Assembly (NCBI GenBank): GCA_020632665.1
Contig: JACKFC010000007.1
Location: forward strand, 1-64,000
From: Deltaproteobacteria bacterium
Lineage (GTDB): Bacteria; Myxococcota_A; UBA9042
DNA: 64,000 nucleotides
Direction of reading: 5' to 3'
In this document: positions 1 to 9,509 of the stretch, one piece after another
Numbering within the stretch: the stretch's first letter is position 1
Layout of the letters: each line of letters opens with the position of its first letter
Program-made: the position numbers and the translations under genes
The notes under the pieces: model-generated
What the model saw: the letters and a program-made list of their open reading frames with translations, nothing else
The model's database searches: none
What the model was told of the DNA's origin: nothing

Positions 1-1
1 C

Positions 2-1090
2 GGCAGCAAGCTCGCCGATACGCTGGTGCCGCCGGGCTCGGGTTACGACAAGGCGCGCTTCCTCTGCGTCGATGCGAGCTTCGGCAGCCCACCCTACGTC
101 GCGGGCGGCTATCGATCTGGCACGAGCGGCAAGTTTGGCTGGGTCGGTCGCTTCGACGCCAAGCTCGCGGTGACGGCGACGCACGCTGTCGGCGACCTCG
201 AGGTGGTCGGCGGGATCTCGCTGGTCAGCAAGGGCGAGGTCGTGGTCGCAGGTGAGCTGCCATCCTCCGCCGGCGTGGCGCTGCTTCGCCTCTCGCAGTC
301 GGGCCAGACGGTGTGGAAGAAGACCGTCTCGACCGGCAAGGACGACAGCGTCGGCGGCCTGGTGACGATGCTCGACGGTTCGCACTATGTCGCCGGTGGC
401 TTCGCGGCGGGTTCGGGCTCGCTGCTGCTGGCGAAGGTCGACAAGAACGGCGACCTCGGCTGGTCCGTGGCGCCCGGCACCCACCCTGGGCAGGCCCTCG
501 GCATCGCCGTGATCAACAACGCGCTGCTGGTCGCCGGTCGCTTCGAGGGCGCCAACGACGAGGGCCGGCTCTGGCGCGTGCAGGTCGCCAGCGGTGCGGT
601 GACCGAGGTGAAGGACGCCGCCCGCGACCCGCTGCGCGACGATCAGATCAGCCACGCGACGCAGCTCCTCGGCGGCGGCATCATCGTGGTCGGCGAGGTC
701 GCGAATTCGAGCAAGAATACCGACGGCCTGCTGCTGCGAACCGACGAGAACGCGGCGCTCGACTGCGGCTGCAAGAGCTCCTACAGCGACGGCAACGGCT
801 GCACCGAGGACTTCTGCTACCTCGGCGCCGAGCAGACCGTGCCCGGCAAGCAGGACGCGACCTGCTCGCTCGACGGCAAGACCGGCACCTGCACGCTCAC
901 CGGCGCCTGCGCCGCGGGCAAGGTCCACCCCTGCGACGAGCTCGGCATGTGCGGCTCCTCGGTGAAGCATCCGGTCTACGGCTGCTATTGCGATAGTTCC
1001 TGCAGCAAGACGGCGTATCAGGATTGCTGCAGCGCTGCGGGCGCCAAGTCGAAGTCCTGCAGCGGCGCGAGCTGCGGCGTCTGCCAATAG
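2..1090 (+). CDS. Cys-rich secreted protein with propeller-like repeats and a somatomedin-B-like tail (5' partial)
   Basis: The reading frame is open to the left edge of the window, so the N-terminus lies outside. The first two thirds consist of repeated segments of the form 'VVAGEL', 'YVAGGF', 'LLVAGRF' and 'IIVVGEV' spaced by about 40-60 residues, typical of SBBP/beta-propeller proteins of Myxococcota. The last 110 residues carry about 20 cysteines and end in a pattern C-x-C-D-x-x-C-x6-D-C-C ('CYCDSSCSKTAYQDCC'), which resembles the somatomedin B disulfide knot. The protein is therefore probably exported and disulfide-bonded. It shares its architecture with the lipoprotein at 12044-15061. 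The specific role is unknown. A GTG at 26 is an internal valine rather than a start. Confidence 0.75.
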   Translation, partial: GSKLADTLVPPGSGYDKARFLCVDASFGSPPYVAGGYRSGTSGKFGWVGRFDAKLAVTATHAVGDLEVVGGISLVSKGEVVVAGELPSSAGVALLRLSQSGQTVWKKTVSTGKDDSVGGLVTMLDGSHYVAGGFAAGSGSLLLAKVDKNGDLGWSVAPGTHPGQALGIAVINNALLVAGRFEGANDEGRLWRVQVASGAVTEVKDAARDPLRDDQISHATQLLGGGIIVVGEVANSSKNTDGLLLRTDENAALDCGCKSSYSDGNGCTEDFCYLGAEQTVPGKQDATCSLDGKTGTCTLTGACAAGKVHPCDELGMCGSSVKHPVYGCYCDSSCSKTAYQDCCSAAGAKSKSCSGASCGVCQ

Positions 1091-1138
1091 CGGAGAGCGC
1101 GCGCCGGTCGCCTCGCGGAACAGAGCGTTCGCCAGGCG

Positions 1139-2629
1139 GTGGTTGCCATCGCCGGCCCTGGCTGGCAAGCAGTCGCGCGCGGCGTGTCCGCAGCGGAGTG
1201 CCCCTTGTCGACGCCCCCTCCCTCGGACGCCTCCCGTCGCCCCGCGCACGGGCCCCCAGCGGGCGCGGTGACCTCGAAGGAGCCGGTGAGCGAAGCGGCG
1301 ATCGCCCGCCAGCTGGCCTCGCTCTCCTGGCCGATCATCGGCCTGAACATGCTCAACGTGCTGGCGCTCGCGGTCGACACCGCGATGTGCGGCCGGCTGG
1401 AGAACGCCGAGCAAGCGTTGACGGCGCTCGGCTTCGCGACGCAGCTCATCTTCCTGCTGATGGTGGCGATGATGGGCCTGGTCGTCGGCACCGTGGCGAC
1501 GGTGGCGCGCTCGCACGGCGCCGGGATGCCGGATCGGGTGCAGCACACGCTGGAGCAGAGCGCGCAGTTGACCGTCGTCCTGGGCTTGGTCGTCGCTGTG
1601 CTCGGCAACCTCTTCGCGCCGGGCTTCGTGCGGGTCATGGGGGGCAGCGAGCCGGTGGTCGAGCTGGCGGTCGAGTACCTGCGGCCGATGCTCTGGGCCA
1701 CGGCGCTGCCCTACGTCAACGTGCTCTTCGGCGCGGCGCTGCGCGGGGTGGGCAATACCAAGCTCGCCTTCCTCATCGCGTTGCTGATCAACGGGCTGAA
1801 CGCGCTGTTCAACTACGGCTTCATCCTCGGCAACCTCGGCTTCCCGGCGCTCGGCCTGGCCGGCGCGGCGTGGGGCACGATCCTCGCCTACGCGATCGGC
1901 GTGACGACGATGGTGACGCTGCTGGTCCGCGGCGCAGAGCCGGCGATTCGGCTGCAGCTGCGGTTGCGGCGGCCGGATTTGCCGCTGATTCGGCAGTTGG
2001 TGCTGATCGGCTGGCCGGCGGCGCTCGATATGGTCGTGCTCAACGCGGCCTTCCTCAGCATCGTCGGCATGCTGGGCCGGATCGACGAGGTCGCGGTGGC
2101 CGCGCACGGCATCGGGCTGCGGATTCAGGCGCTCGCCTTCGTCCCCGGCATGAGCATCGCGCAGGCGACCGGGGCGTTGGTCGGCCAGGCCCTCGGCGCC
2201 AAGCTGCCGGAGCGGGCGCGGACGGTGCTGCGCGCCAGCCTGGGCTTGAACCTCGGCATCATGACCTCGCTCACGGCGCTGCTGATCGGCTTCGATCACG
2301 AGATCCTCGGCATCTTCGAGGTCGACCCGGACGGCCTGCTCGGCCGGCATGCGCTGGAGTGGATGCACCTGCTCGGCTACGGCATGCCGATCGCCGGGGC
2401 GCATATCGCCTTCGTCGGCCTGCTGCAGGGCGCGGGCGCGACGATGGTCAGCCTGCGGATCAACGGCTTCGTCACGGCCTTGCAGATCCCCGCGAGCTGG
2501 CTGCTCGGCTTCCCGCTCGGCCTCGGCGCCTGGGGCGTCTGGGCGGCCTTCCCGCTCGCCTTCGTGATCAAGGTCGTGCTCTCGTACCGCGCCTACCGCG
2601 CCGGCACGTGGGCCCGCACCGGGACATAG
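1139..2629 (+). CDS. MATE family multidrug/Na+ efflux transporter
   Basis: Polytopic inner-membrane protein with about 12 hydrophobic segments arranged as two similar halves, as in the NorM/DinF MATE exporters, which extrude cationic drugs or metabolites in exchange for Na+ or H+. After a short polar N-terminus the first helix reads 'LSWPIIGLNMLNVLALAVD', followed by a Gly-rich second helix, and the second half restarts near residue 285 with 'LVLIGWPAALDMVVLN'. The usual length of the family is about 450 residues; with the GTG at 1139 the product is 496 residues with a proline-rich leader, so an internal GTG at 1268 (453 residues) may be the real start. Neither has a good ribosome binding site. 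The gene sits alone between a secreted protein and the DsbA-like lipoprotein. Confidence 0.88.
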   Translation: MVAIAGPGWQAVARGVSAAECPLSTPPPSDASRRPAHGPPAGAVTSKEPVSEAAIARQLASLSWPIIGLNMLNVLALAVDTAMCGRLENAEQALTALGFATQLIFLLMVAMMGLVVGTVATVARSHGAGMPDRVQHTLEQSAQLTVVLGLVVAVLGNLFAPGFVRVMGGSEPVVELAVEYLRPMLWATALPYVNVLFGAALRGVGNTKLAFLIALLINGLNALFNYGFILGNLGFPALGLAGAAWGTILAYAIGVTTMVTLLVRGAEPAIRLQLRLRRPDLPLIRQLVLIGWPAALDMVVLNAAFLSIVGMLGRIDEVAVAAHGIGLRIQALAFVPGMSIAQATGALVGQALGAKLPERARTVLRASLGLNLGIMTSLTALLIGFDHEILGIFEVDPDGLLGRHALEWMHLLGYGMPIAGAHIAFVGLLQGAGATMVSLRINGFVTALQIPASWLLGFPLGLGAWGVWAAFPLAFVIKVVLSYRAYRAGTWARTGT

Positions 2630-2661
2630 CCGGCCGCACGCGCGCGATGTAGGCTCGGCGC

Positions 2662-4620
2662 ATGAAACGACTGACCTTCCTCCTGACGCTCACCGTGACC
2701 TTCGGCTGCGCCGGCGCTGCGCAGCACGACGGCGCCCACACCGACGCCGACCGCGGCACCCCCATCGCTGCCGGCGACGCGCTGCCCGCCCTGGCCGACG
2801 GCCCACCCACGCGCTGGCCGGCAGACCTGCCACGGCGCGGCGCGATCGACGCACCGGTGCTGCTCGTCGTCTTCACCGACCTGCAATGCCCCTTCTGCGC
2901 CCGGCTCGCGCCGACCTTGGAGCAGCTCCTGCAGGAGCGTCCCGACGAGATCGCCGTCGTGATGGCCAACAACCCGCTCTCCTTCCACCGCCAGGCCAAG
3001 CGGGCGGCGCTCACCGCTCTGGCGGCGCACCGCCAAGGCCGCTATTGGGAGATGGTCGCCCGGATCAACGCCAACTACCGGCAACTCTCCCCGGCTTGGC
3101 TCGACGCGGAGGCCGAGCGGCTCGGCCTGGACATGCAGACCTACCGCGCCGACCTCGATCGGCTGGCGCAATCCGACGTGATCGGCCGGCAGCAGGCGCT
3201 GGCAGCCTCGCTCGGCGCACGCGGCACGCCCTCGACCTTCATCAACGGCAAGTTGCTCTCCGGCGCCCAGCCGATCGCGGTCTTCCATCGCGAGATCGAC
3301 GCGGCGCTGGCGCGGCACCGCGAGCTGGCGGGTCGCGGGCTGCGGGGCGGCGCGCTGCTGGAGGCGAGCTGGCGGGCCGCCGACCCCGTGACCGGACCGA
3401 AGCTGCTGCGGACGCTGCTCTACGACGCGCCGATGCCCCCGGCGGACCGCGTCTTCTCGCAGCAGGTCGAGCCCGTTGCGCTGCCCTGGATGGGCCCTTC
3501 GCTGTGGAAGATCCCGGTCGATCCGGCGCGCGATCCGATCTGGGGCGACAACGAGAACGCCGAGGTCACCTGGGTCGTCTTCTCCGAGCTGCAATGCCCG
3601 TTCTGCCACCGCCTGCAGCGCACCCTGCGCGCGCTGGAGCCGGCCTACCGAGGCAAGATCCGCATCGTCTGGAAGAACCTGCCGCTGCCCTTCCACGCCC
3701 AGGCCAAAGACGCCGCCGTCGCGGCCCTGGCGGCGCATCGCCAGGGCAAGTTCTGGCCATTCGTCGATGCCTGCGTCGACGGCGGCAAGCTCGACGACGC
3801 CGGCCTGCGCGCCACCGCCGGCCAACTCGGCCTGGACATCGACCGCTGGGACGCCGACCGCCGCCTGCCCGAGCTGGCGCAGCAGGTCGAGGACGATATG
3901 GCGCTGGCGAAGAGCCTCGGCGTGCGCGGGACGCCGACCAACTTCCTCAACGGCATCAAGCGAGCCGGAGCCTTGCCGGCTGAGCAGTGGAAGGCCCCGC
4001 TGGAAGCTGCGCTCGCGGTCGCAGCAGGCCGCCGTGGGCAGCTCGGCTACGAGGCGATCGTCGCCGGCGGGAAGAGCAATGCAGCGGTCCGTGGGCCGAG
4101 CGGCGACGGCTTCGGCGCACTCTCGGGGCTCGGCTCGACCATCGATCTCGGGGCGCGCGAAGTCCGCCACGACCTCTTCCTCATCGCCGACCTCGACACC
4201 GCCGCCGGCCGCGTCGCGGTGCAGAACGGCATCTGGGCGGCGCGGCAGCGCGGCGCGCGGGCGGCGGTGCGCATCCTGCCCCGGCTCGGCCCGACGCCCC
4301 GGTCGCGCGAGCGGGCGCTCTTGCTGCTCTGGACCGCGCGCAACCGCCCGGCATTGCTGCTCGACTTGCTCGCGCTGATGGTGAGTGAGCCAGAGGCATC
4401 CAGCCTCGGCCTGGTCGAGCAAGTCGGCCGCGGCGGGCAGGGCTTCGAACTGCAGGAGGTCCGCGCCGCCGAGGCAGGGCTTGAGCAAGACCTGGTCGCG
4501 CAGGGCAACGAGATCGACGCGCTGGGGCTGCCGGGCATGCCGGCGGTGCTGGTGGACGGGCGGCCGGTGGAGCACGAGCGCGGCCACCTCGGCTCCGAGA
4601 TCTATCGGTTGCTGCGATGA
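2662..4620 (+). CDS. Lipoprotein with three tandem DsbA-like thioredoxin folds, the third lacking the CxxC
   Basis: The product has a signal peptide with lipobox 'VTFGC' (Cys16), so it is probably a membrane-anchored periplasmic or outer-membrane lipoprotein. Domain 1 (about 65-220) has a CPFC active site at residues 76-79 and a cis-Pro loop 'RGTPSTFINGK'. Domain 2 (about 285-450) repeats this with CPFC at 312-315 and 'VRGTPTNFLNG'. Domain 3 (about 480-650) has the same helical pattern and a cis-Pro loop 'PGMPAVLVDGRP', but no Cys pair at the expected position. CPFC together with the DsbA-like helical insertion suggests thiol-disulfide exchange with exported Cys-rich proteins, several of which are encoded nearby. 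The stop overlaps the next gene start (ATGA at 4617), so the peptidase downstream is probably co-translated. Confidence 0.88.
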   Translation: MKRLTFLLTLTVTFGCAGAAQHDGAHTDADRGTPIAAGDALPALADGPPTRWPADLPRRGAIDAPVLLVVFTDLQCPFCARLAPTLEQLLQERPDEIAVVMANNPLSFHRQAKRAALTALAAHRQGRYWEMVARINANYRQLSPAWLDAEAERLGLDMQTYRADLDRLAQSDVIGRQQALAASLGARGTPSTFINGKLLSGAQPIAVFHREIDAALARHRELAGRGLRGGALLEASWRAADPVTGPKLLRTLLYDAPMPPADRVFSQQVEPVALPWMGPSLWKIPVDPARDPIWGDNENAEVTWVVFSELQCPFCHRLQRTLRALEPAYRGKIRIVWKNLPLPFHAQAKDAAVAALAAHRQGKFWPFVDACVDGGKLDDAGLRATAGQLGLDIDRWDADRRLPELAQQVEDDMALAKSLGVRGTPTNFLNGIKRAGALPAEQWKAPLEAALAVAAGRRGQLGYEAIVAGGKSNAAVRGPSGDGFGALSGLGSTIDLGAREVRHDLFLIADLDTAAGRVAVQNGIWAARQRGARAAVRILPRLGPTPRSRERALLLLWTARNRPALLLDLLALMVSEPEASSLGLVEQVGRGGQGFELQEVRAAEAGLEQDLVAQGNEIDALGLPGMPAVLVDGRPVEHERGHLGSEIYRLLR

Positions 4621-5960
4621 GACGCGCGCGCCGCCGCTGGGCTCCGGCCTTGTTGGCACTCTGCGTCGCGACCCACGCTGGCTGTGCAGCGCCCGTGAAC
4701 GACGCCGACGCCGGCGCTGCGGCCGCGGACGACGACGCTTCTGCCGGCACGCCCGTCGATCCGGTCGTGCTCGCGGCGGCGGCGGCGGCGGCGGCCAAGG
4801 CGATCGAGCTCGACTTCTTGCTCGATCGGATCGCCGTCCTCGCGCACGACGACTTCAACGGCCGCGACAACGGCAGCCCCGGCGGGATCGCTGCGCGCGG
4901 CTGGCTGCGGGCCGACCTCGGCAACCACGGCGTCGAGCCGCTCGCCGCGGCGGGCTTCGACCTGCCCTTCGACGCCGGGGTGAACCTCTGCGCGGTGGTG
5001 CGCGGCAGCGATCCGACGCTGCGTGGCGAGCTCGTCTTGCTCGGTGCGCACTACGACCACCTCGGCAACGCCGACGACCCCGGCAGCCAGTGCAAGGCCG
5101 CCGCCGAGGCGAAGGACCGGATCTGCAACGGCGCCATCGACAACGCCGCCGGCGTGGCGGTCGGCCTCGCCGTGCTGCGGGCCCTCGCCGCTTCGAACCC
5201 GCGACCCCGGCGCTCGGTCGGCATCTGCCTCTTCGACGCCGAGGAAGACGGCCTGCTCGGCAGCAAGGACTTCGTCGCCAAGGCCAGCGCGCCGGACGCC
5301 GGTGCGCCGGGCGCACCCGGGCCGTGGCCGCTCTCCGCCGTCGCGGCGATGTTCAGCGTCGACAACGTCGGCTCGCAGATCGTGCCGGGCGAGCCGAGCA
5401 GCTTCGCCACTGACGCCGAGTTCAGCGACGGCTTGCGCGCCGCGGTCCACGCCGCCAACGCCAGCGGCGTGGCCGGAGATTTCGTGACCTGGCCGGTCTC
5501 GTCCTTCTTCGTCGGCCAGGAGGGCGGCGGCCGCAGCGACCACCTCCCCTTCCGCGAGGCCGGCGTTCCGGTGCTCTTCCTCGGTTCGGGCAGCTCTTCG
5601 GTCTACCACACCACCGCGGACGAGCAGGACGCGATCGACACCAGCAAGCTCCTCGCCATCGCCCGCCACAGCACGGTCCTGGTCGCGGCGGTGGCCAACG
5701 CCGACGCCCGCCCCGACTTCGTGCAGACGCCGCAGCCGCACCTCGACGACGCCCGCGCCTTGGTCTCCATCGCCGACCGGGTGCTGGCCGACCCCGCCGC
5801 GGTCGGTGTGCCCGGCGCCGCGGTCGATCTGGTCCAAGGTTGGCGCGACGAGCTGCAGGCGTGGATCGACACCCCGCCGCAGACGGCCGAGCAATGGGCG
5901 AGCTACCAATCGCTGGTGCAGACCATCATCAAGACGGTCTTCGCCTTCATCAGCGGCTGA
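4617..5960 (+). CDS. M28 family zinc aminopeptidase-like lipoprotein
   Basis: Signal peptide with lipobox 'THAGC' (Cys23), an acidic Ala/Asp linker and an alanine run, then a peptidase M28 domain. The zinc ligands and catalytic residues of the family are visible: H145 and D147 in 'GAHYDH', D175 in 'GAIDNAAG', the pair E209-E210 in 'DAEEDG', and H309 in 'RSDHLPF'. All members of the two-zinc site are therefore present and the enzyme should be active. M28 enzymes remove N-terminal residues from peptides; this one would act outside the cytoplasm. The start codon overlaps the stop of the DsbA-like lipoprotein gene, which implies a shared operon. The downstream gene is convergent, with 15 bp between the two stops. 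Confidence 0.9.
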   Translation: MRRARRRWAPALLALCVATHAGCAAPVNDADAGAAAADDDASAGTPVDPVVLAAAAAAAAKAIELDFLLDRIAVLAHDDFNGRDNGSPGGIAARGWLRADLGNHGVEPLAAAGFDLPFDAGVNLCAVVRGSDPTLRGELVLLGAHYDHLGNADDPGSQCKAAAEAKDRICNGAIDNAAGVAVGLAVLRALAASNPRPRRSVGICLFDAEEDGLLGSKDFVAKASAPDAGAPGAPGPWPLSAVAAMFSVDNVGSQIVPGEPSSFATDAEFSDGLRAAVHAANASGVAGDFVTWPVSSFFVGQEGGGRSDHLPFREAGVPVLFLGSGSSSVYHTTADEQDAIDTSKLLAIARHSTVLVAAVANADARPDFVQTPQPHLDDARALVSIADRVLADPAAVGVPGAAVDLVQGWRDELQAWIDTPPQTAEQWASYQSLVQTIIKTVFAFISG

Positions 5961-5975
5961 ACCGCGGCGGCGCGC

Positions 5976-7619
5976 TCAGCCCGCTTCGCCCAGCCAGGCG
6001 CGCTCGGCAGCCAACAGCGCCGCGGTCTGTTCGTCGCTCCAGCGGACGTGGACCGGGAAGGGATCGCTGAGGTAGTCGTCGTCGCCCAGGCGCGGGACCC
6101 AAGGCAGCTCGGCCATGAAGGCGGCGGCCCGCGGGTCGGAGACGCGCTCGCGCGACTTCCAGCAGCCGAGCACCAAATGGGCCCAGGTGCGGTAGGGCGA
6201 GCCGTCGTCGTGGCCCTTCGGCGGGTTCGCCGCCTCGAGCAGGACCGTCGCCCAGGCGCTGCCCTGGTCGACGCCGGTGAGCCCGGCGCAGAACTGCAGC
6301 CGCCGGCTCTCGGGTCCCTTCTCGCGCAGCTTGCGCAGCATCGTCACGTAGAGGAGGGCACGCGGGTGGTCGCCACTCGGGTCGTCCTCGGCGTAGACCC
6401 GGAGCTCGTCGAGGAAGAGCCACGCCGGCGTCGGCACCTTCTTGCCGTCGAGCCAATCGTAGGCCTGCTCGTGCAGCCAAGGGTCCGAGGCGGCCGGCGC
6501 GAAGCCGTAGGCGATGCTGCGCAGCTGCTTGGAGGGCGGCGGGTTCTGCATCAGCCAGCGCAGGGCGGGCGCGACCGGGGTGCGGTCCGCGGCCTTCTCC
6601 ATCAAATCGGAGAGCGCATATTGGCCGCGCTCGAGCGGCGCGCCCTTGAGCGCGCCCATGCGCACGATCAGTCCGAACGCGACCGGGCCGATCGGCATCT
6701 CCTCGAGCTCTTCGCGGGCGCGAAAATCGTCGCTGCCCTTGATCCGCGGCGCGGTCAGGCGGTCGAGTGGGCCGTCCCACGGACCCGGCGGCGCGATCGC
6801 GATCTTGCCGTCGTCGCTCCACTCCAGCCGGCGGTAGCGCGCCTGCTCCAACTTGTGGCCGGCGGCGAAGCCCTCCGCTGCGACGGATTCCAGGCTCCAG
6901 CGGGTCGCCACCAGCTCGGTCCCGAGGGCATCGCAGAAGGCCCGCTCCCAGGCGGCGAACGTGGCGTCGACCTGCGCCATCGGCAGCCGGATCGAGAAGA
7001 TGGCGCTGCTGTGCCGGTGCAGGAAGGCGACGATATGGTTGTAGGTGAGGTCGTCGTGCGGCGGTCCCGGCAGCGGCGTGGCGCTGTCGAGCGCGGTCCA
7101 GACGGGGCGAAAATGCAAGATCAGCTCGATCTGCGGATCGCCCGGCGCTTCGTCCTTGCGGGGTGCCGACCAGTGGATCTTCGGGGCGTCGCCGTGGGTC
7201 TCGACGAAGGCGGCCATCGCCTGCCAACGCGCGTCGAATTCCGGCGTCGCGTCGGCCTCGATCTTCCACGTCGTCGACCAGAGGTCGCCCGCGGCGCCGA
7301 CGCCGAAGCGCTGCGGCTTGCCGGGGCCGAAGGCAGCCTCGGCGAGCGCCACCATCGGGTTGACGCTGCCGTGCTCGGCCCGCGCCTGCGCCGCCACCGC
7401 GTCGTCGCCCGGCCCCTGGCTGCGGGTCGCCTGCTGCAGCGCCGGCGTCTGAGCGTCGTAGATGGTCAACTCGGCCTCATAGGGCGCATCGCTGACGGCG
7501 CAGCGCTGCAACGCCGCCTGCAGCCGGCGCAACGCGGTCTTGGCGTCGGCCCGGAGTGACTCGCCACCGTAGGCCGAACCATAGGATAGGACCGGTCCGA
7601 CCCAGTTGATCTTCGCCAT
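5976..7619 (-). CDS. Protein of unknown function, co-operonic with an M48 peptidase
   Basis: A 547-residue soluble-looking protein without signal peptide or membrane segments; it is rich in Trp, Pro and acidic residues. I do not recognise the family. The start ATG at 7619 has a strong Shine-Dalgarno sequence (AGGAGGAGAGC-ATG). The gene begins 18 bp after the end of the M48 peptidase gene on the same strand, so the two are probably one transcript and may act together. The middle part ('RPVWTALDSATPLPGPPHDD' and following) suggests mixed alpha/beta segments, but no catalytic motif stands out. An immunity, chaperone or regulatory role towards the membrane peptidase is possible but unsupported. 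Confidence 0.8.
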   Translation of the reverse strand: MAKINWVGPVLSYGSAYGGESLRADAKTALRRLQAALQRCAVSDAPYEAELTIYDAQTPALQQATRSQGPGDDAVAAQARAEHGSVNPMVALAEAAFGPGKPQRFGVGAAGDLWSTTWKIEADATPEFDARWQAMAAFVETHGDAPKIHWSAPRKDEAPGDPQIELILHFRPVWTALDSATPLPGPPHDDLTYNHIVAFLHRHSSAIFSIRLPMAQVDATFAAWERAFCDALGTELVATRWSLESVAAEGFAAGHKLEQARYRRLEWSDDGKIAIAPPGPWDGPLDRLTAPRIKGSDDFRAREELEEMPIGPVAFGLIVRMGALKGAPLERGQYALSDLMEKAADRTPVAPALRWLMQNPPPSKQLRSIAYGFAPAASDPWLHEQAYDWLDGKKVPTPAWLFLDELRVYAEDDPSGDHPRALLYVTMLRKLREKGPESRRLQFCAGLTGVDQGSAWATVLLEAANPPKGHDDGSPYRTWAHLVLGCWKSRERVSDPRAAAFMAELPWVPRLGDDDYLSDPFPVHVRWSDEQTAALLAAERAWLGEAG

Positions 7620-7637
7620 GCTCTCCTCCTGCTGCGC

Positions 7638-9440
7638 TCAAGGCGCGTCGGTGTCTTCTCGCGCTGCCCGCTGCGCTGCTGCGACGTGGTGGCGCCCCAT
7701 GTAGCGCTCGACCACGGCCATCAGGTAGGCGCCCTTGTCTTCGAATTGGCCGAGTGGCAGCTCGGTCTTACCCTCGCCGCGCTCGATCTCGAGTACGGGG
7801 CCGCCGAAGGTGCGCTCGTTGTGGGTCAGGCCGCGGATCTCGGCGAAGGCGATGCGCTCCTGGCTGGCCAGGACGATGCCGCGAAAGTCGACGAGGAGGT
7901 CGCCGGCGGCGCCCTGGCTGGAGATCTGCAGCGGCGGGAAGTGCCGCTCGACGTGGGCGATCTCGGCGTCGGTCTGCGGGTCGAGCCGCAGGGCGATGAA
8001 GAAGTCGTGCTGCGCTGCGAACTGCGCCTCGTAGGCCCGCCAGAGCTCGGCGGCGATGGCGTCGGCGGTCGGGATCTGATCGCAGCGCGTCGTCTCGGCC
8101 GCGACCGCGATCGCGGCCAAGGTCGCCACATCGGGCGCCGGCAGCTGCAGCCGCTCGAGCCGATCGGCCACCGGGGGGTGGGTGTCGAAGGGGTGCGCGA
8201 CGACGGTCGCGAGCAGCTCCTCGCGGAAGCCGTCGGTCTGCAAATAGTCGAGAAATCCGGCCCGGACGCGCTCGGCGATGCGCAGATCGTCGCTCTGCTC
8301 CATCCGCTCGAGCAGCGTCGCCTCTTGTTGGTCGCGGTAGCTCGCATAGGCCGCCACCTTGACCAGGGCGTGCGCCGATTGCTCGGCACCGACGGTGCGC
8401 GCCGCGACCGCGTCGGCAGCGAATTCGGCCTCGCGGCCGTGGCGCAACGAGGTCCACAAGAAGAGCGCGTGGAAGGCGTGCATGCAGGACGCGACGCCGA
8501 AGGTGAAGTTGTCGTCGACGGCCTGCATATAGCCCGCGAAGCTGCGCAGCAGCGGGTTGAGCACGTGCGTCTGCTGCGTGTCGCCATGGGCGAAGTGGCC
8601 GAGCTCGTGAGCCAGGATCGCGTCGCATTCGGCTGGCCGCAGCACCTGCAGTAGCGCGAGGCTGGCGAAGAGCGTCCGCCCGTGGACGGGCTGCGTCTTC
8701 GGCGCGGGGTCCTGCTCGTCCGGGAAGCGGGCGAAGATCTCCAGCGGCGACTCGGTGACGAAGAAATTCGCGTCGATACCGACCACGATCTGGTCCGGCG
8801 GGGCGACACCGATCCGCTCGGCCAAGGCGCGCACCGCGGCGAAGAATTCCGGCGCCTCCGCCTGCTGCAAGAGCTTTCCGTGTTGCGTCGGCACGTCGTC
8901 GTGGCTGCGAAAGAGGGCGACGAAGGCCGAGCCCATGCCGAACGCCGCCAGCACGGCTGCAAGCACGATCAGCTTGAGCAGGTAGACCTCGAACCACAGC
9001 GCCGTCACCCAGAACGAGAGAAAGACCAGCAGCAGCCCCTGCCCGACGACGTGCGGCACGGCGAAGACCCGCAGCGCCGTCCAGCCCAGCCGATAGCCGC
9101 GATGCTGCGCGCTCGGTGCCCGCGAGACCCAGCCGAGAGCGCCGGCGATGACCAACAACAGCACCAATGCAGCGCCGAGCAGGGTCTGCGCGACGCCGCG
9201 GGCCCAGGTGAATTGCAGCACGTGGCCGCAAAATCCGTCGGGCAGGCCGGGTTCGTCGTGGAAGAAGCCGTAGGGTCGGCAGCGCTCCCAGGCGACGGCG
9301 CCGAGGTCGACGCCGTCGGTCCCTTCCGCGAGCGTCGTGAGGTGGTGCGCCGCCAGGAAATAGGCGATCAGCGGCACGACGAAGACCCAGAGCGCCGGGA
9401 TCGCCAGCGAGAGCGGAGAGGGGGCATCGGGCGCACGCAT
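7638..9440 (-). CDS. M48 family membrane metallopeptidase (HtpX/Ste24-like)
   Basis: A 600-residue protein with an N-terminal hydrophobic helix, two or three further membrane segments at about 85-190, and a zinc peptidase domain with HELGH at residues 278-282 ('AILAHELGHFAHGD'). The third ligand Glu is probably in 'GREAEFAADAVAA', about 60 residues later, as in M48 enzymes. Such peptidases cleave misfolded or lipidated membrane proteins from the cytoplasmic side. The C-terminal 200 residues extend beyond the usual HtpX length (about 290) and have no recognisable domain. The gene is first in a two-gene unit with 5976-7619. A short A/T-rich stretch (9489-9494) upstream of the start is the only promoter-like feature I see. 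Confidence 0.88.
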   Translation of the reverse strand: MRAPDAPSPLSLAIPALWVFVVPLIAYFLAAHHLTTLAEGTDGVDLGAVAWERCRPYGFFHDEPGLPDGFCGHVLQFTWARGVAQTLLGAALVLLLVIAGALGWVSRAPSAQHRGYRLGWTALRVFAVPHVVGQGLLLVFLSFWVTALWFEVYLLKLIVLAAVLAAFGMGSAFVALFRSHDDVPTQHGKLLQQAEAPEFFAAVRALAERIGVAPPDQIVVGIDANFFVTESPLEIFARFPDEQDPAPKTQPVHGRTLFASLALLQVLRPAECDAILAHELGHFAHGDTQQTHVLNPLLRSFAGYMQAVDDNFTFGVASCMHAFHALFLWTSLRHGREAEFAADAVAARTVGAEQSAHALVKVAAYASYRDQQEATLLERMEQSDDLRIAERVRAGFLDYLQTDGFREELLATVVAHPFDTHPPVADRLERLQLPAPDVATLAAIAVAAETTRCDQIPTADAIAAELWRAYEAQFAAQHDFFIALRLDPQTDAEIAHVERHFPPLQISSQGAAGDLLVDFRGIVLASQERIAFAEIRGLTHNERTFGGPVLEIERGEGKTELPLGQFEDKGAYLMAVVERYMGRHHVAAAQRAAREDTDAP

Positions 9441-9509
9441 TTCGGCTCCGGGCGATGAAGGCGGGTCCAGGCTACGGCGCGGAGGCGTTTTTTCCCAGAG
9501 CCGCAGCCT

